A DNA stretch of 46,675 bases from Candidatus Saccharibacteria bacterium QS_5_54_17 (GTDB lineage: Bacteria; Patescibacteriota; Saccharimonadia; QS-5-54-17). The notes under the pieces are model-generated. The model did not search any database. It saw only the letters and a program-made list of their open reading frames with translations, and was not told where the DNA came from. Positions 17,894 through 30,657 of the stretch are shown in pieces. Both the position numbers and the translations under genes were made by a program. Where the stretch lies: positions 1 through 46,675 of the forward strand of contig PXOU01000014.1 in the NCBI GenBank assembly GCA_003022365.1, written 5' to 3'. Each line of letters begins with the position of its first letter. Position 1 is the first letter of the stretch.

Positions 17894-17969
17894 GCCAGGG
17901 TAGCTCAGCGGTTAGAGCACGGGACTCATAAGCCCGGAGTCGTGGGTTCGAATCCCACCCCTGGTACCA
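17894..17969 (+). tRNA. tRNA with CAT anticodon (Met elongator or Ile2), CCA encoded
   Basis: GCCAGGGTAGCTCAGCGGTTAGAGCACGGGACTCATAAGCCCGGAGTCGTGGGTTCGAATCCCACCCCTGGTACCA. Confidence 0.95.
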
Positions 17970-18177
17970 CGTCGAAATTCGCTGATACGGCTCCACCATT
18001 ACAACACCAGCTACGCTCTGCTTGTAATGGTTCCAATGTAAATCGATTTCTCCTTTTCCAAACAAAACAGTATCGTTTTGTTTGGGCAAAAAGGAACGGG
18101 TGACGTTAATAATTGTTTTGGCTCTCGTCTAGAAGGCGAATGTTTTCCAGACTAGAGTTTAAACAAACATTACAGTT

Positions 18178-18780
18178 TCATTCGGCGGCGAAATATTCCG
18201 GATGTTGGCATAAATACTCGATTAACGCATCACAGATTTGGCTGACCGGTTCCGAGATACTGGTTGATTGCAGTTTATTTTCGATAAGCCGGTTTTGGGT
18301 AATGCCATGTTCTTGCCAGCTTTTGCCTTCGTCTATGGCGATCATTATCGGCGGCATCAGTTTGTCCAAGGCTTTTACGAAACGGCTCTCTTCGTCCTCC
18401 TGCGTTTCATAATCTTGCAGTGTTTCTAACATTCCAGGAAATTTTCCACCGAAGCGCGCTTTGATTTTTTCTACAGCATCCGCCTCGCGCACTGCTTTAT
18501 TAGCACGTTCTTCAGCGCTCGCAAATGCGTCAACATCTCCGGCATATGTTTCCGGCAGGTCGTGCACCAAAGCGTATTTGAGGATTTTTTCCTGGCTAAG
18601 CGGTAAGTGTAATTTTTCGGAAACATACCACCCTGCCATGGCTAGAAAATAACTATGCTCGGCATCGTTTTCATGTTCGCCATTACCTTCCGGAATAGGA
18701 GTAATACGCTCGATTTCCCGGAAGTCCAACAAAAAATCTTGTAATTCGTTCAAGCCGTCGAACGCCTCATAAGAACTCAT
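18178..18780 (-). CDS. HD-domain phosphohydrolase (YfbR-like)
   Basis: ENDAEHSYFLAMAGW and LKYALVHDLPETYAGDV; internal Met chosen as start. Confidence 0.85.
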   Translation of the reverse strand: MSSYEAFDGLNELQDFLLDFREIERITPIPEGNGEHENDAEHSYFLAMAGWYVSEKLHLPLSQEKILKYALVHDLPETYAGDVDAFASAEERANKAVREADAVEKIKARFGGKFPGMLETLQDYETQEDEESRFVKALDKLMPPIMIAIDEGKSWQEHGITQNRLIENKLQSTSISEPVSQICDALIEYLCQHPEYFAAE

Positions 18781-18798
18781 AATTGCTACAATTATTGC

Positions 18799-19710
18799 AT
18801 GGAAGAGGAATTCATGGAAAAAATTAATTTTCCCGATGAAGGGAAATATATAATCGCCGCCTCCGGCGGGGTAGACTCGATGAGTTTGTTGGATATGTTG
18901 GCTCGCCATGGAGCGTATGAGCTGATTGCGGTGCATATCAACCACGGGTTACGTGAAGAGGCCGAAGCGGATGAGGACTTAGTGCGACGAATGGCCGACC
19001 ATTACGGCGTCCAGTACAAATCCCAGCGATTGCAACTGGGCAGTAAAAGTGAAGACGCCGCCCGACGGGCAAGGTACGATCTTCTGTATACAGTGCATGA
19101 TCAAGTGAATGCTGACGGTGTCATTACCGCACACCATCTGGATGATCGCATAGAGACCATGCTGCTGAATCAACAGCGTGGTGCCGGCTGGTTGGGCCTG
19201 TCGCCATTACATGAGACAGACACGATGAAACGCCCCCTACTTGAAGTTACCAAACGCCAGCTATACGAGTATGCACGGGAGCACGACATTCAGTGGCGGG
19301 AGGACGCGACCAATGCCGACCCCGGCTACACGCCCCGAAACCGGGTGCGCCGGCAATTAACCCACCAAGCGTGGCAACGGGCGCATCGACAACTCCGGGA
19401 ATACGACAGCTGGCGACAGACCCGGGAAAAATATACCCGGGCTATATTAGATAAAACAGTCAGCACCGGTGAAAATGCGGTTACGCTCGACCGAATACAA
19501 CTCTTAATGTACGATGTGTCCACAGTCCGGGATGTGTGCTACCTTGTGCTGAAAGAACGATTCCAGGATCTTGTGGAAATTGATTTCCAGACAGTCGCCG
19601 GTTTGGAACATTTCTATAAAACCGGACGGGATGGTAAGCAGTTGTGGTTATCAAAGCACGTTTGGGTGAAATTGAGCCCGGATGCTATGGTAATTGCCGT
19701 TGCTAGGTAA
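18799..19710 (+). CDS. tilS: tRNA(Ile)-lysidine synthase
   Basis: ASGGVDSMSLLDML PP-loop, HINHGLREEAEADEDLV, TAHHLDDRIETMLLN. Confidence 0.95.
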   Translation: MEEEFMEKINFPDEGKYIIAASGGVDSMSLLDMLARHGAYELIAVHINHGLREEAEADEDLVRRMADHYGVQYKSQRLQLGSKSEDAARRARYDLLYTVHDQVNADGVITAHHLDDRIETMLLNQQRGAGWLGLSPLHETDTMKRPLLEVTKRQLYEYAREHDIQWREDATNADPGYTPRNRVRRQLTHQAWQRAHRQLREYDSWRQTREKYTRAILDKTVSTGENAVTLDRIQLLMYDVSTVRDVCYLVLKERFQDLVEIDFQTVAGLEHFYKTGRDGKQLWLSKHVWVKLSPDAMVIAVAR

Positions 19711-19757
19711 TATCGGGACATGTGTTTTATACTAGATAGGTAAAGGATGAAGTATTT

Positions 19758-21617
19758 ATGAAATCGTGGCTGCAGCATTTGAAGGGGCAGGAGCGTAACT
19801 TTGGGTTTGTGGCGATCATTGTGGTGATCGTGCTGGTTGTGCTGGCGCTTACCAATACTAATAACAACACTGAACAAGTATCGCTTTCGGAGGTGGTAGG
19901 CCAGGTCGAGAAAGGTAATATTGAAGAAGTTATCGTTGACGGCAATAAAATCACGGCGGTTCCCCGGGAAGAAGGCGCCTCGCGACTGGTAACCTACCGG
20001 GAAGATTCCGGAGTGAGCATCACCGAGTACGGGATCAATCCCGACCAGGTGAAGGTTACTACCAAAGATCCGACCGATCAGAGTCAGTTGTTGAATCTTT
20101 TACTCATCTCGTTTCTGCCCATCATTGTTATCATCGCCTTTTTCTACTTCATGATGCGACAAGCCCAAGGGCAGAGCAATCAAGCCATGGGGTTTGGCAA
20201 AAGCAAAGCCCGTTTGTACGGCAATGAGCAGACAAAAGTTACCTTTACTGACATCGCCGGTGCCGAAGAATCCAAAGAGGAATTACAGGAAGTCGTCGAA
20301 TTTCTGAAAACACCCAAGAAATTTTCCGACATTGGGGCTCGGATACCCAAAGGTGTGCTGATGATCGGCGCGCCGGGTACCGGTAAAACCATGGTCGCCC
20401 GTGCAGTGGCCGGTGAAGCCGACGCGCCGTTCTTCAGCATTTCCGGCTCGGAATTCGTGGAAATGTTCGTCGGTGTCGGCGCCAGCCGCGTCCGTGATTT
20501 GTTCATGAAAGCCAAGAAAAACGCCCCGTGCATTATATTCATTGATGAGATCGATGCAGTGGGGCGGCGCCGGGGAGCCGGCCACGGCGGCGGCCACGAT
20601 GAACGCGAGCAGACATTGAACCAGATTCTGGTAGAGCTGGATGGATTCGAACAGGACACCAACGTGATCGTTATGGCGGCTACCAACCGCCCGGACGTGC
20701 TGGATCCGGCCTTGCTCCGGCCGGGCAGGTTCGACCGGCAAGTGCAACTCGAGCTTCCGGACCGGAAAGATCGCCGAGCTATTCTGGGCGTACACTTGGA
20801 AGATAAGAAAGTCAGCAACAATCTCAACCTCGACGCTTTGGCCGCTAAGACAGCCGGAATGAGCGGGGCGGATCTCTCCAACGTCGTCAATGAGGCAGCT
20901 ATTTCGGCCGCGCGCGCCGACAGGAAGAAAATTATCAACAAAGATCTGGATGATGCCTTTGAAAAAGTGGCGATCGGGCCCGAGCGGAAAACCCAGGTCA
21001 TGACGGATCACGAGAAAAAAGTTACCGCCTATCATGAGAGTGGACACACCCTGATCGGCCATCTGCTGGAACACGCTGATCCGATTCACAAGGTTACCAT
21101 CATCAGTCGCGGCGGCGCGGGCGGCATCACCTGGAGTCTACCGACCGAAGACAAAGTGTTCCGTTCTCTGGCTGAATTCAAGGACTCGATGGCCATGGCG
21201 ATGGGCGGACGTATCGCCGAAGAGATTGTGTTCGGGCATCAACAAGTCACCAACGGGGCTAGTAATGATCTCCAGACGGCAACTAGTACCGCTCGGGACA
21301 TGGTTACCAAATACGGCATGAGCGATGAATTGGCCAATCAATATCTTGACTCCAGCGACAGTTCAATTTTGCTTGACCGGGGATTCTCCCAAACCAAAGA
21401 GTACTCCGAAGATACCGCGGAAAAAGTCGACAAAGCGGTCCGGGCACTCCTGGAGGAAGCGGAAACCAGAGCCCGTTCCATCATCAAGCAGAACAAAGAA
21501 GCACTCAATCAACTGGCCAATCAATTACTGGAGAAAGAAACGCTCGGCGAAGAAGAAGTGCTAGCTATACTTCAGGACGCGATTAATCCCGATCCCCAAA
21601 CAGCTCAAAATACCTAA
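19758..21617 (+). CDS. ftsH: ATP-dependent zinc metalloprotease FtsH
   Basis: [41 protein letters not shown]. Confidence 0.99.
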   Translation: MKSWLQHLKGQERNFGFVAIIVVIVLVVLALTNTNNNTEQVSLSEVVGQVEKGNIEEVIVDGNKITAVPREEGASRLVTYREDSGVSITEYGINPDQVKVTTKDPTDQSQLLNLLLISFLPIIVIIAFFYFMMRQAQGQSNQAMGFGKSKARLYGNEQTKVTFTDIAGAEESKEELQEVVEFLKTPKKFSDIGARIPKGVLMIGAPGTGKTMVARAVAGEADAPFFSISGSEFVEMFVGVGASRVRDLFMKAKKNAPCIIFIDEIDAVGRRRGAGHGGGHDEREQTLNQILVELDGFEQDTNVIVMAATNRPDVLDPALLRPGRFDRQVQLELPDRKDRRAILGVHLEDKKVSNNLNLDALAAKTAGMSGADLSNVVNEAAISAARADRKKIINKDLDDAFEKVAIGPERKTQVMTDHEKKVTAYHESGHTLIGHLLEHADPIHKVTIISRGGAGGITWSLPTEDKVFRSLAEFKDSMAMAMGGRIAEEIVFGHQQVTNGASNDLQTATSTARDMVTKYGMSDELANQYLDSSDSSILLDRGFSQTKEYSEDTAEKVDKAVRALLEEAETRARSIIKQNKEALNQLANQLLEKETLGEEEVLAILQDAINPDPQTAQNT

Positions 21618-21685
21618 ACGGTCGGCTTGGCCGCGATTGTCCGATTGTGACCGCAGTGTCATAATGCCGGGCCGAAGGTTACACC

Positions 21686-23266
21686 ATGGTCAACAGAGTG
21701 CTTAAATACGCCAACCGGTCATTAACGATCACTATGGCCGCCGCGATTCTGTCCGGCGGGTATTTGATTAGCGGTGTGTTCGGATTGCTCCGCGACCGGC
21801 TGTTGGCTGCTGAGTTCGGTATCTCCGGTACCCTTGACGCCTACTTCGCCGCATTTTCCTTGCCGGATTTATTGTTCTTTATCCTGGTCTCGGGTGCGCT
21901 GGTTGTCACCTTGCTGCCGGTGCTCAATGAACGGCTGCAACACCACAATAAAAAATCGGCTTGGGAGATTGCTTCCAGTGTCATCAACATCCTGGCAATC
22001 CTTACCCTGGTTGCCAGTATATTGATTTTTGTCTTCGCCAGCTCGATCATCGATCTCATCGCACCCAATTTCGACGTCACGCGGCACGAGACCGCCGTCA
22101 ATATTATGCGGATATTGGCGCTCAATCCGTTCTTTTTCTCGCTCTCCAGTGTATTCGGCACTATACAACAAGCCTTCGGGCGGTTTTTCTTTTTCGCGCT
22201 GGCGCCGATCATTTATAACCTCGGGATCATATTCGGCATTGTCTATTTGAGTGATTCGTTCGGTATTTACGGGGTCGCCTATGGTGTGGTTATCGGCGCG
22301 ATCGCCCAGATGTTGATTCAGATTCTGGGTATGCAGGGGCTGGGATTTACCTATAAACCCCACATTTTCTGGCGGAATAAAGGATTCCGGAAAGTCATTC
22401 GTTTGATCATTCCCCGTTCCATCGATGAAGGCATCGAACACCTCATCGCCTTGATAGAGCGAGCCATTGCTTCGGGGCTAACCACCGGTGCGATCGCCTC
22501 CTATCAATTTGCTTTCAGTTTGAAGAATTACCCGATTACGCTGATCGGAACCGCCATCGCTACGGCTGCGTTTCCTTCTATATCCAGCCGGGCCCTAGGG
22601 ACTCGCACCGACTTACTCAAAAAAGAGATTTTGGAAGTTGCCCGGGCGATACTGTGGTTTGCTATCCCCGCCGCGGCCGGGATCGTGATTATGCGCGGCT
22701 ATATCGTCCGGCTTTTGCTGGGATTCGGGGATGCTACCGTGGCCAATATACTCGGGTGGTTCACGGTCGCCATCGTATTCCAGTCTTTGCTGCGTTTGGT
22801 GACCCGCATTTTCTACGCCCAGCAGGACACCAAAACGCCGCTCTATGCCAGCATCGTGGCCATTGTCCTGAACATATCGTTAGCCCTATGGTTGGCGCAT
22901 ACCTACGGGGTCGTCGGTCTGGCCATGGCACAGTCGATCGTGGCGGTGATCGAAGTCTCGTATCTGTTTGTGGTGCTGATTAAGCGTTTGGGGTGGTTCT
23001 TCAATAAAACGTTTTTAGCCCATGTGATCAAAACAGGAATCAGTGCTTTCGTGATGGCGTGCGTAACCTATGTTTTGGTCAGATTCGTGTTCCCCTTGGT
23101 GGCCGGTGAAACCGGGTTCTTCGCTCTGGCACCGAAATTCAGCGCCATTGTACTGATCAGCCTGACGGTCTATCTTGCCGCCGGGTGGGTATTACGGCTC
23201 CCCGAAGCGGTTAATATCAGTAAACGCATTAAACGCTTCATGTTTACCCGCGTGCCACTGGGGTGA
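21686..23266 (+). CDS. murJ: Lipid II flippase MurJ
   Basis: MVIM/MOP multi-TM protein; GLLRDRLLAAEFG, FFALAPIIYNLGIIFG, RIFYAQQDTKTPLYASI. Confidence 0.95.
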   Translation: MVNRVLKYANRSLTITMAAAILSGGYLISGVFGLLRDRLLAAEFGISGTLDAYFAAFSLPDLLFFILVSGALVVTLLPVLNERLQHHNKKSAWEIASSVINILAILTLVASILIFVFASSIIDLIAPNFDVTRHETAVNIMRILALNPFFFSLSSVFGTIQQAFGRFFFFALAPIIYNLGIIFGIVYLSDSFGIYGVAYGVVIGAIAQMLIQILGMQGLGFTYKPHIFWRNKGFRKVIRLIIPRSIDEGIEHLIALIERAIASGLTTGAIASYQFAFSLKNYPITLIGTAIATAAFPSISSRALGTRTDLLKKEILEVARAILWFAIPAAAGIVIMRGYIVRLLLGFGDATVANILGWFTVAIVFQSLLRLVTRIFYAQQDTKTPLYASIVAIVLNISLALWLAHTYGVVGLAMAQSIVAVIEVSYLFVVLIKRLGWFFNKTFLAHVIKTGISAFVMACVTYVLVRFVFPLVAGETGFFALAPKFSAIVLISLTVYLAAGWVLRLPEAVNISKRIKRFMFTRVPLG

Positions 23267-23272
23267 GGTAAC

Positions 23273-25060
<1,788 letters not shown>

Positions 25061-25253
25061 ACCACAACTCCTGCGCCAATTCATTTCTTTATATCGCCCA
25101 CAACAGCCGTATTCTATGAGTACCCTCGATAAAAATAATGAGCTTTGCGGGCTTTGAAAGTGGGCTCCAGTATCGGTTTCATGGAAACGACCTGCTCAGG
25201 CTCCGTCCCCGGAATAATTGGTGATCAAAACGGGACATGTATATAATGCGGGT

Positions 25254-25844
25254 ATGTCAGCATTTCCCAACCCGTTTCGGTCCGAAGTAACACCTGGCAC
25301 GCTTTTTGTCATATCGGGGACGGGTGGTTCGGGTAAGTCCACCATCGCCAATGAGTTAGTCAGTCGCCATGATAATCTGTGGCGTTCGATTAGTATGACG
25401 ACCCGCAACCCTCGTCCCGGCGAAGTTCCCAGCTTTGATTATTATTTTGTCAGTGAAGCTGACTTCAAAGCCAAATTCCGCAACGATGAATTTTTGGAAT
25501 ACGCCAGCGTTTATAATAGTTGGTACGGAACACCTCGCGCGCCAGTTGAGGCAAAACTGGCCGAGGGCGTGCATGTGCTCCTTGTCATAGACATCCAAGG
25601 TGGTCTGACGGTAAGGCAAAATCACCAGGACGCGGTGTTGATTTTTATTCAGCCACCCGATAAAGAAACGCTGCGCCAGCGTATGCAGCAACGCAATAAG
25701 GACAGTAAATTAGCCATCGAAACCCGACTCAACGCGGCCGATGAGGAAATGGACATCGGTACCAACCAATACGACCACGTAGTCGTCAATGATGATTTGG
25801 AGAAGGCCATCTCTCAAGTAGCCGACATCATCCTCCAGCACTAG
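25254..25844 (+). CDS. gmk: Guanylate kinase
   Basis: GTGGSGKSTIANELV, SMTTRNPRPGE, DYYFVSEADF, DIQGGLTVRQ. Confidence 0.93.
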   Translation: MSAFPNPFRSEVTPGTLFVISGTGGSGKSTIANELVSRHDNLWRSISMTTRNPRPGEVPSFDYYFVSEADFKAKFRNDEFLEYASVYNSWYGTPRAPVEAKLAEGVHVLLVIDIQGGLTVRQNHQDAVLIFIQPPDKETLRQRMQQRNKDSKLAIETRLNAADEEMDIGTNQYDHVVVNDDLEKAISQVADIILQH

Positions 25845-25871
25845 TTGGCACTCTTGACCCGAGAGCGCTAG
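25845..25871. promoter_or_regulatory. CIRCE-like HrcA operator 1
   Basis: TTGGCACTC-N9-GAGCGCTAG; CIRCE consensus TTAGCACTC-N9-GAGTGCTAA. Confidence 0.85.
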
Positions 25872-25887
25872 TGGATATATTATGGTG

Positions 25888-25914
25888 TCAGCACTCGTAA
25901 CAGCACAGTGCTAC
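25888..25914. promoter_or_regulatory. CIRCE-like HrcA operator 2
   Basis: TCAGCACTC-N9-CAGTGCTAC just upstream of the hrcA start. Confidence 0.75.
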
Positions 25915-25937
25915 TACCTTCAGCGAGGCCGCCATCC

Positions 25938-26639
25938 ATGACGACGCGCCAGGAACGTATTTTAAAAACGATCGTGGAGTATTACGTACAATCCGCTGCT
26001 CCGGTGGGTTCACAGGTGCTTGCCGAACAGTTCAGGGTTTCTCCCGCCACTGTTCGGGCTGAGATGGCGCATCTGGAGCAAGCGGGTTACGTAACCCACC
26101 CCTATACCAGCGCAGGGCGGGTCCCCACCGAAAAGGGCTATCGTTTCTATATCGAGTCTTTAATGGAACCTGCCTACAAGCTGGATGCGACCACCAGGCA
26201 GCGGAACGCGATTGAGCGTCGCGTGCGTACTGCCGGATCACCGCAGGGGGCAATCAAAATGGCGGTCGACTCGTTGGTAGGCGTAACCCGGAATATCGGG
26301 TTTGCGACTATGGGAGTTGCTACCTACACCAAGGGGTTTTCCCAGCTGTTTCACCAACCAGAATTTGCCAATAATCTGGGCGAAATTGCCGGATTATTGG
26401 ACAATTTGGACCTGTGGCTGGCGGAAACCCGGCCTACCGAAGACGTTGAAGCGTTTATCGGTGAAGAAAACACGGTCGGGAAAGATAGCGGGTGTGCGGT
26501 TATCGTGTCCGGCTACACCTCACCCTATAGCAACACAAGCTATGTAGGTGTCATCGGGTCTACCCGGCAAAGTTATGGCAACGTAATGCGGATCGTAAAT
26601 CATACGGCTCGCACACTGGAGGAGGTTTTACATGAGTGA
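25938..26639 (+). CDS. hrcA: Heat-inducible transcription repressor HrcA (short)
   Basis: TTRQERILKTIVEYYVQSAAPVGSQVLAEQFRVSPATVRAEMAHLEQAGYVTHPYTSAGRVPTEKGYRFYI. Confidence 0.95.
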   Translation: MTTRQERILKTIVEYYVQSAAPVGSQVLAEQFRVSPATVRAEMAHLEQAGYVTHPYTSAGRVPTEKGYRFYIESLMEPAYKLDATTRQRNAIERRVRTAGSPQGAIKMAVDSLVGVTRNIGFATMGVATYTKGFSQLFHQPEFANNLGEIAGLLDNLDLWLAETRPTEDVEAFIGEENTVGKDSGCAVIVSGYTSPYSNTSYVGVIGSTRQSYGNVMRIVNHTARTLEEVLHE

Positions 26640-27279
26640 ACCACAGGAAGACATACAACCACAAGAAGAAGAGCAGCCGGCACAAAAAGAAGAGCAACCG
26701 GAAGAGCAGCCGAGTAAACCGCCCGTCAAAAAACGCCAGTCAAAGCGGGAGCGCCAGTTGCAGCAACAAGTAGATGATTTAACCCAGGATCTGCAGCGCG
26801 AACGGTCTGATTTTGCCAACTATCAACGCCGGACAGAGGCCGAGAAAGAACAGATTATGTCCCATGCTAAATCCGAAGTAATTACCCAATTGCTTCCGGT
26901 GTTGGACGATCTGGAGCGGGCACTGGGGTATATCCCCGAAGAACTACGGGACAACACGTGGGCCCAAGGCGTGGGTAAAGTCTACGAACGAGCTCAGGAA
27001 ACAATGCGTGACATTGGGATAACCAGAATTGACGCCTTGCACCAGCCGTTCGACCCTGAGCTTCATGAAGCAGTGGAATTTGAAGACGGCGAAGGCAGTC
27101 AGGAAGTGGTGACCGAAGCAATGCGAACCGGGTACATGTTTGAAGATAGGGTACTTCGCCCGGCTATGGTGAAGGTCGGCAAGGATCCCGAACAATCACC
27201 CCAAGCACCCGAACAAGCGACCCCTGCAGACGAATCAAACGCGGAAACCCAGTCAGAAGAAGCTGGGAATGAATCATAA
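26632..27279 (+). CDS. grpE: Nucleotide exchange factor GrpE
   Basis: RSDFANYQRRTEAEKEQI, LLPVLDDLERAL, GITRIDALHQPFDPELHEAV. Confidence 0.96.
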   Translation: MSEPQEDIQPQEEEQPAQKEEQPEEQPSKPPVKKRQSKRERQLQQQVDDLTQDLQRERSDFANYQRRTEAEKEQIMSHAKSEVITQLLPVLDDLERALGYIPEELRDNTWAQGVGKVYERAQETMRDIGITRIDALHQPFDPELHEAVEFEDGEGSQEVVTEAMRTGYMFEDRVLRPAMVKVGKDPEQSPQAPEQATPADESNAETQSEEAGNES

Positions 27280-27317
27280 TATCAATAACACCATAATTTG
27301 AGAGAAAGGAGTCTATA

Positions 27318-29273
27318 ATGGGTAAGATTTTAGGAATTGACTTAGGAACTACCAATTCGGCCATGGCGATCATGGAGGGTGGTGACGCGACCGTCATTTC
27401 CAACGCGGAAGGCAATCGCACGACCCCCAGCGTCGTGGCTGTCAACAAAAACGGTGAACGGCTGGTCGGCCAGGTCGCCAAGCGCCAGGCAGTGGTTAAT
27501 TCGGAGAACACCATCCACGGCGTTAAGCGGTTGATCGGCCGAAAGTTCGACGATGAGGAAGTCCAGCGTGACGTCAAACTCATGCCGTATGAGATCAAAA
27601 AGGGTGAAGAAGGCGTCAAAGTTACCATGGGTGAAAAGGAGTATAGCCCGGAAGAGATCTCGGCTATGGTGCTGAAAAAGCTCAAGACCGACGCTGAGGA
27701 ATACGTGGGCGAGACCATCAATGAAGCGGTCATTACGGTACCGGCCTACTTCGATGACGCCCAGCGCCAGGCCACCAAGGATGCCGGCAAGATCGCCGGG
27801 TTTGAAGTGAAGCGGATCATCAACGAACCAACCGCGGCCGCGCTCGCCTACGGTCTTGATAAGCAGGAAGAAGAGAAGATCGCCGTATTCGATCTGGGCG
27901 GTGGTACGTTCGACATTTCCATCCTCGAGCTCGGCGATGGCGTATTCGAAGTCAAAAGTACGCACGGGGACACGCACCTGGGTGGTGAAGATTTCGACTT
28001 AACTATCATGAACCACCTCATAGAGGAATTCAAAAAGCAGGAAGGCATAGATGTCTCCGACGACAAAGCGGCCGTGCAACGACTCAAAGAAGCCGCCGAA
28101 AAGGCCAAAACCGAGCTGTCCAGCACCAAGGAGACCGACATCAATCTCCCCTTCCTGACGGCTGATTCGGAAGGCCCCAAACACTTTGAGTACAAACTGA
28201 CGCGCTCCAAACTGGAACAGCTGGTGGGCGATCTGATCGCCCGGACCGAGCAGCCATGCAAGGACGCGCTCAAGGACGCGGGCGTTAAGGCCGAGGATAT
28301 TAACCAGATCATTCTGGTCGGGGGTATGACCCGTATGCCGGCTGTCCAGGAGAAAGTGAAGGAGATATTTGGCAAAGACCCGCTCAAGGGCGTCAATCCC
28401 GATGAAGTGGTCGCGCTTGGGGCCGCCATCCAGGGTGGTGTGCTTGGCGGCGACGTCAAAGACGTATTGCTGCTAGACGTTACTCCCCTGTCGCTGGGCA
28501 TTGAAACCGAGGGCGGTATTTCCACTAAGTTGATTGAACGCAACACCACGATACCTACCAGCAAAAGCCAAACCTTCTCTACCGCCGCTGACAACCAGAA
28601 TTCGGTCGAAATCAATGTCCTCCAGGGTGAACGTGAAATGGCTGCTGATAACAAATCATTGGGGCGGTTCATTCTTGACGGAATCCCGCCGGCGCCGCGC
28701 GGTGTACCGCAGATCGAAGTCACCTTCAACATCGACGCCAACGGCATCCTCAACGTAAGCGCCAAGGATAAATCGTCCGGCAAGGAGCAATCGATTACCA
28801 TCGAGAACAGCGGCAACCTGGACGAGGAAGAAGTCGAGCAGATGCGGCAGGACGCCGAGGCGCACGCCGAAGAAGACAAGAAAAAGCGGGAAGTGGCCGA
28901 AGCCCGCAACCAGCTGGAAACCGCCATTTACACCGCCGAAAAACTCCAGTCCGATTACAAAGACCAGCTCTCCGAAGAAGATGGCAAAACCATCGATGAA
29001 GCGGTTAAAGAGGGCAGGGAAAAGTTGGAGTCGGATTTGAGTAAAGAAGACTTCGAGAATGCCGCCCAAGAGCTTTTGAACAAAGTGCAACCCATCGGTT
29101 CCAAGTTACATGAGAATGTCGAAGAAGAAGCCGAAGCAGAGGCGGAAAAAGCCGAAACAGAGGTTGAAGGCGGAACTACCGATTCCGATCAGACGCAAGA
29201 AGCGGAAGTTGTTGATGAGGAAAGCGATCAAGACAGCGAGACGGATAGCGACGATTCCTCCACCAAGAAGTAA
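27318..29273 (+). CDS. dnaK: Chaperone DnaK
   Basis: [10 protein letters not shown]-type start ([18 protein letters not shown]), [14 protein letters not shown], full Hsp70 length. Confidence 0.99.
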   Translation: MGKILGIDLGTTNSAMAIMEGGDATVISNAEGNRTTPSVVAVNKNGERLVGQVAKRQAVVNSENTIHGVKRLIGRKFDDEEVQRDVKLMPYEIKKGEEGVKVTMGEKEYSPEEISAMVLKKLKTDAEEYVGETINEAVITVPAYFDDAQRQATKDAGKIAGFEVKRIINEPTAAALAYGLDKQEEEKIAVFDLGGGTFDISILELGDGVFEVKSTHGDTHLGGEDFDLTIMNHLIEEFKKQEGIDVSDDKAAVQRLKEAAEKAKTELSSTKETDINLPFLTADSEGPKHFEYKLTRSKLEQLVGDLIARTEQPCKDALKDAGVKAEDINQIILVGGMTRMPAVQEKVKEIFGKDPLKGVNPDEVVALGAAIQGGVLGGDVKDVLLLDVTPLSLGIETEGGISTKLIERNTTIPTSKSQTFSTAADNQNSVEINVLQGEREMAADNKSLGRFILDGIPPAPRGVPQIEVTFNIDANGILNVSAKDKSSGKEQSITIENSGNLDEEEVEQMRQDAEAHAEEDKKKREVAEARNQLETAIYTAEKLQSDYKDQLSEEDGKTIDEAVKEGREKLESDLSKEDFENAAQELLNKVQPIGSKLHENVEEEAEAEAEKAETEVEGGTTDSDQTQEAEVVDEESDQDSETDSDDSSTKK

Positions 29274-29308
29274 CCGCTAAATGATAAAGAAGACAGCAAA
29301 GGAAGACT

Positions 29309-30427
29309 ATGGCCGCGGACCACTACCAAACGCTCGGTGTTAGCCGGGACGCCACCCAGGAGGAGATCAAAAAGGCGTACCGGAAGCTGGCCGTGCAATA
29401 TCATCCGGACAAAGAAGGGGGTGATGAGCAGAAATTCAAGGAAATCGGCGAAGCCTACGAAGTACTCGGTGATCCCCAGAAACGTCAGAGTTATGACCAG
29501 GTTGGGCACGAAGCCTACCAATCAGCGCAAAGTGCTGGTGGTCCCGGAGCTGACCCGTTCCAGGGGTTTGGCGGCTTTGGCGGCGGTCAACAGTTTGAAT
29601 TCGACCTTGGCGATATGGATCTGGGTGATATTTTCGGAAGCTTTTTTGGTGGCGGTGGCGGCCAGCGGACGAGCCGGCAGCAAGCTCAGCGTGGCCGTGA
29701 TGTAGAAGCCCGGGTCACGGTTGATTTCCAGGAAGCCGTGTTCGGGACTGAAGCAACCGTCAATCTTAACTTGGAAGATACCTGTTCCCGATGCGAAGGT
29801 TCTATGGCCGAGCCGGGCTCGAGTACCGAGACCTGTCAAACATGCGGTGGGCAAGGGCAGGTTGTCCAGGCCCAGCGTACGATGCTGGGGACCATCCAGC
29901 ATGCTACTGTTTGTCCCAGCTGCCATGGCCACGGCGAGAGACCCCAGAAGCCTTGTAGTCAATGCGGCGGTAAGGGCACCGAGCGAAGCAAACACTCCAT
30001 CAACGTCAAAATTCCGGCCGGTATTAGTGATGGTGCCACGATCCGTCTCCGCCAGCGAGGAGAAGCTCCCCTGGCGGGTGGCGGTGCCGGGAAAGGTGAC
30101 CTATATGTACACGTTTCCGTCCGGCCCAGCAAACAATTCACCCGGCAAGGGAAAGACATTGTGTCTGAAGCGACGATCGATATGATCGATGCCGCACTGG
30201 GAACTGAGATCAATGTCCCCACGGTAGACGGCAAAAAGAGACTCAAAATACCGGCCGGCACCCAGCATGGTCAAACCTTCCGTATATCCGGCAGCGGTGT
30301 TCCCCACGGCCGCGGCGATACGCGCGGCGACCATCTCGTCACCATCAATGTGTCAGTCCCCAAAAAACTTACGCGCAAGCAGAAAGAGTTACTCCAGGAG
30401 TTACGGAAACACCGGAAAAAGAAATAG
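29309..30427 (+). CDS. dnaJ: Chaperone DnaJ
   Basis: J domain with HPD, G/F region, four zinc-finger CxxCxG-type motifs, C-terminal domain. Confidence 0.98.
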   Translation: MAADHYQTLGVSRDATQEEIKKAYRKLAVQYHPDKEGGDEQKFKEIGEAYEVLGDPQKRQSYDQVGHEAYQSAQSAGGPGADPFQGFGGFGGGQQFEFDLGDMDLGDIFGSFFGGGGGQRTSRQQAQRGRDVEARVTVDFQEAVFGTEATVNLNLEDTCSRCEGSMAEPGSSTETCQTCGGQGQVVQAQRTMLGTIQHATVCPSCHGHGERPQKPCSQCGGKGTERSKHSINVKIPAGISDGATIRLRQRGEAPLAGGGAGKGDLYVHVSVRPSKQFTRQGKDIVSEATIDMIDAALGTEINVPTVDGKKRLKIPAGTQHGQTFRISGSGVPHGRGDTRGDHLVTINVSVPKKLTRKQKELLQELRKHRKKK

Positions 30428-30657
30428 TATATCTATCGGTCAGAGTCTTCAACGGGAATCTCGAGGAAATAATAGAAGCCTGCCAAGACCAGTATCGTTA
30501 CCTCCGTGGTGGTCACGGCCAGAGCAACGGGGATAAAAATCCCTCCGTATTGCTCTACCCCCAGGGGAATTGTTAGAAATGGGTGAACATTCCGGCGGAT
30601 CGTGGTGCTTCCGGCGCGGATAGTGGTGCCGATCGATAAACAGTCAAAGGAGTTGTG

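Noticed and set aside
27848-28927. 359-aa antisense ORF inside dnaK
   Set aside because: Shadow of a highly biased conserved gene; Ser-rich translation with no recognisable domain. The same applies to 20180-21001, 20283-21089 and 27342-27977.
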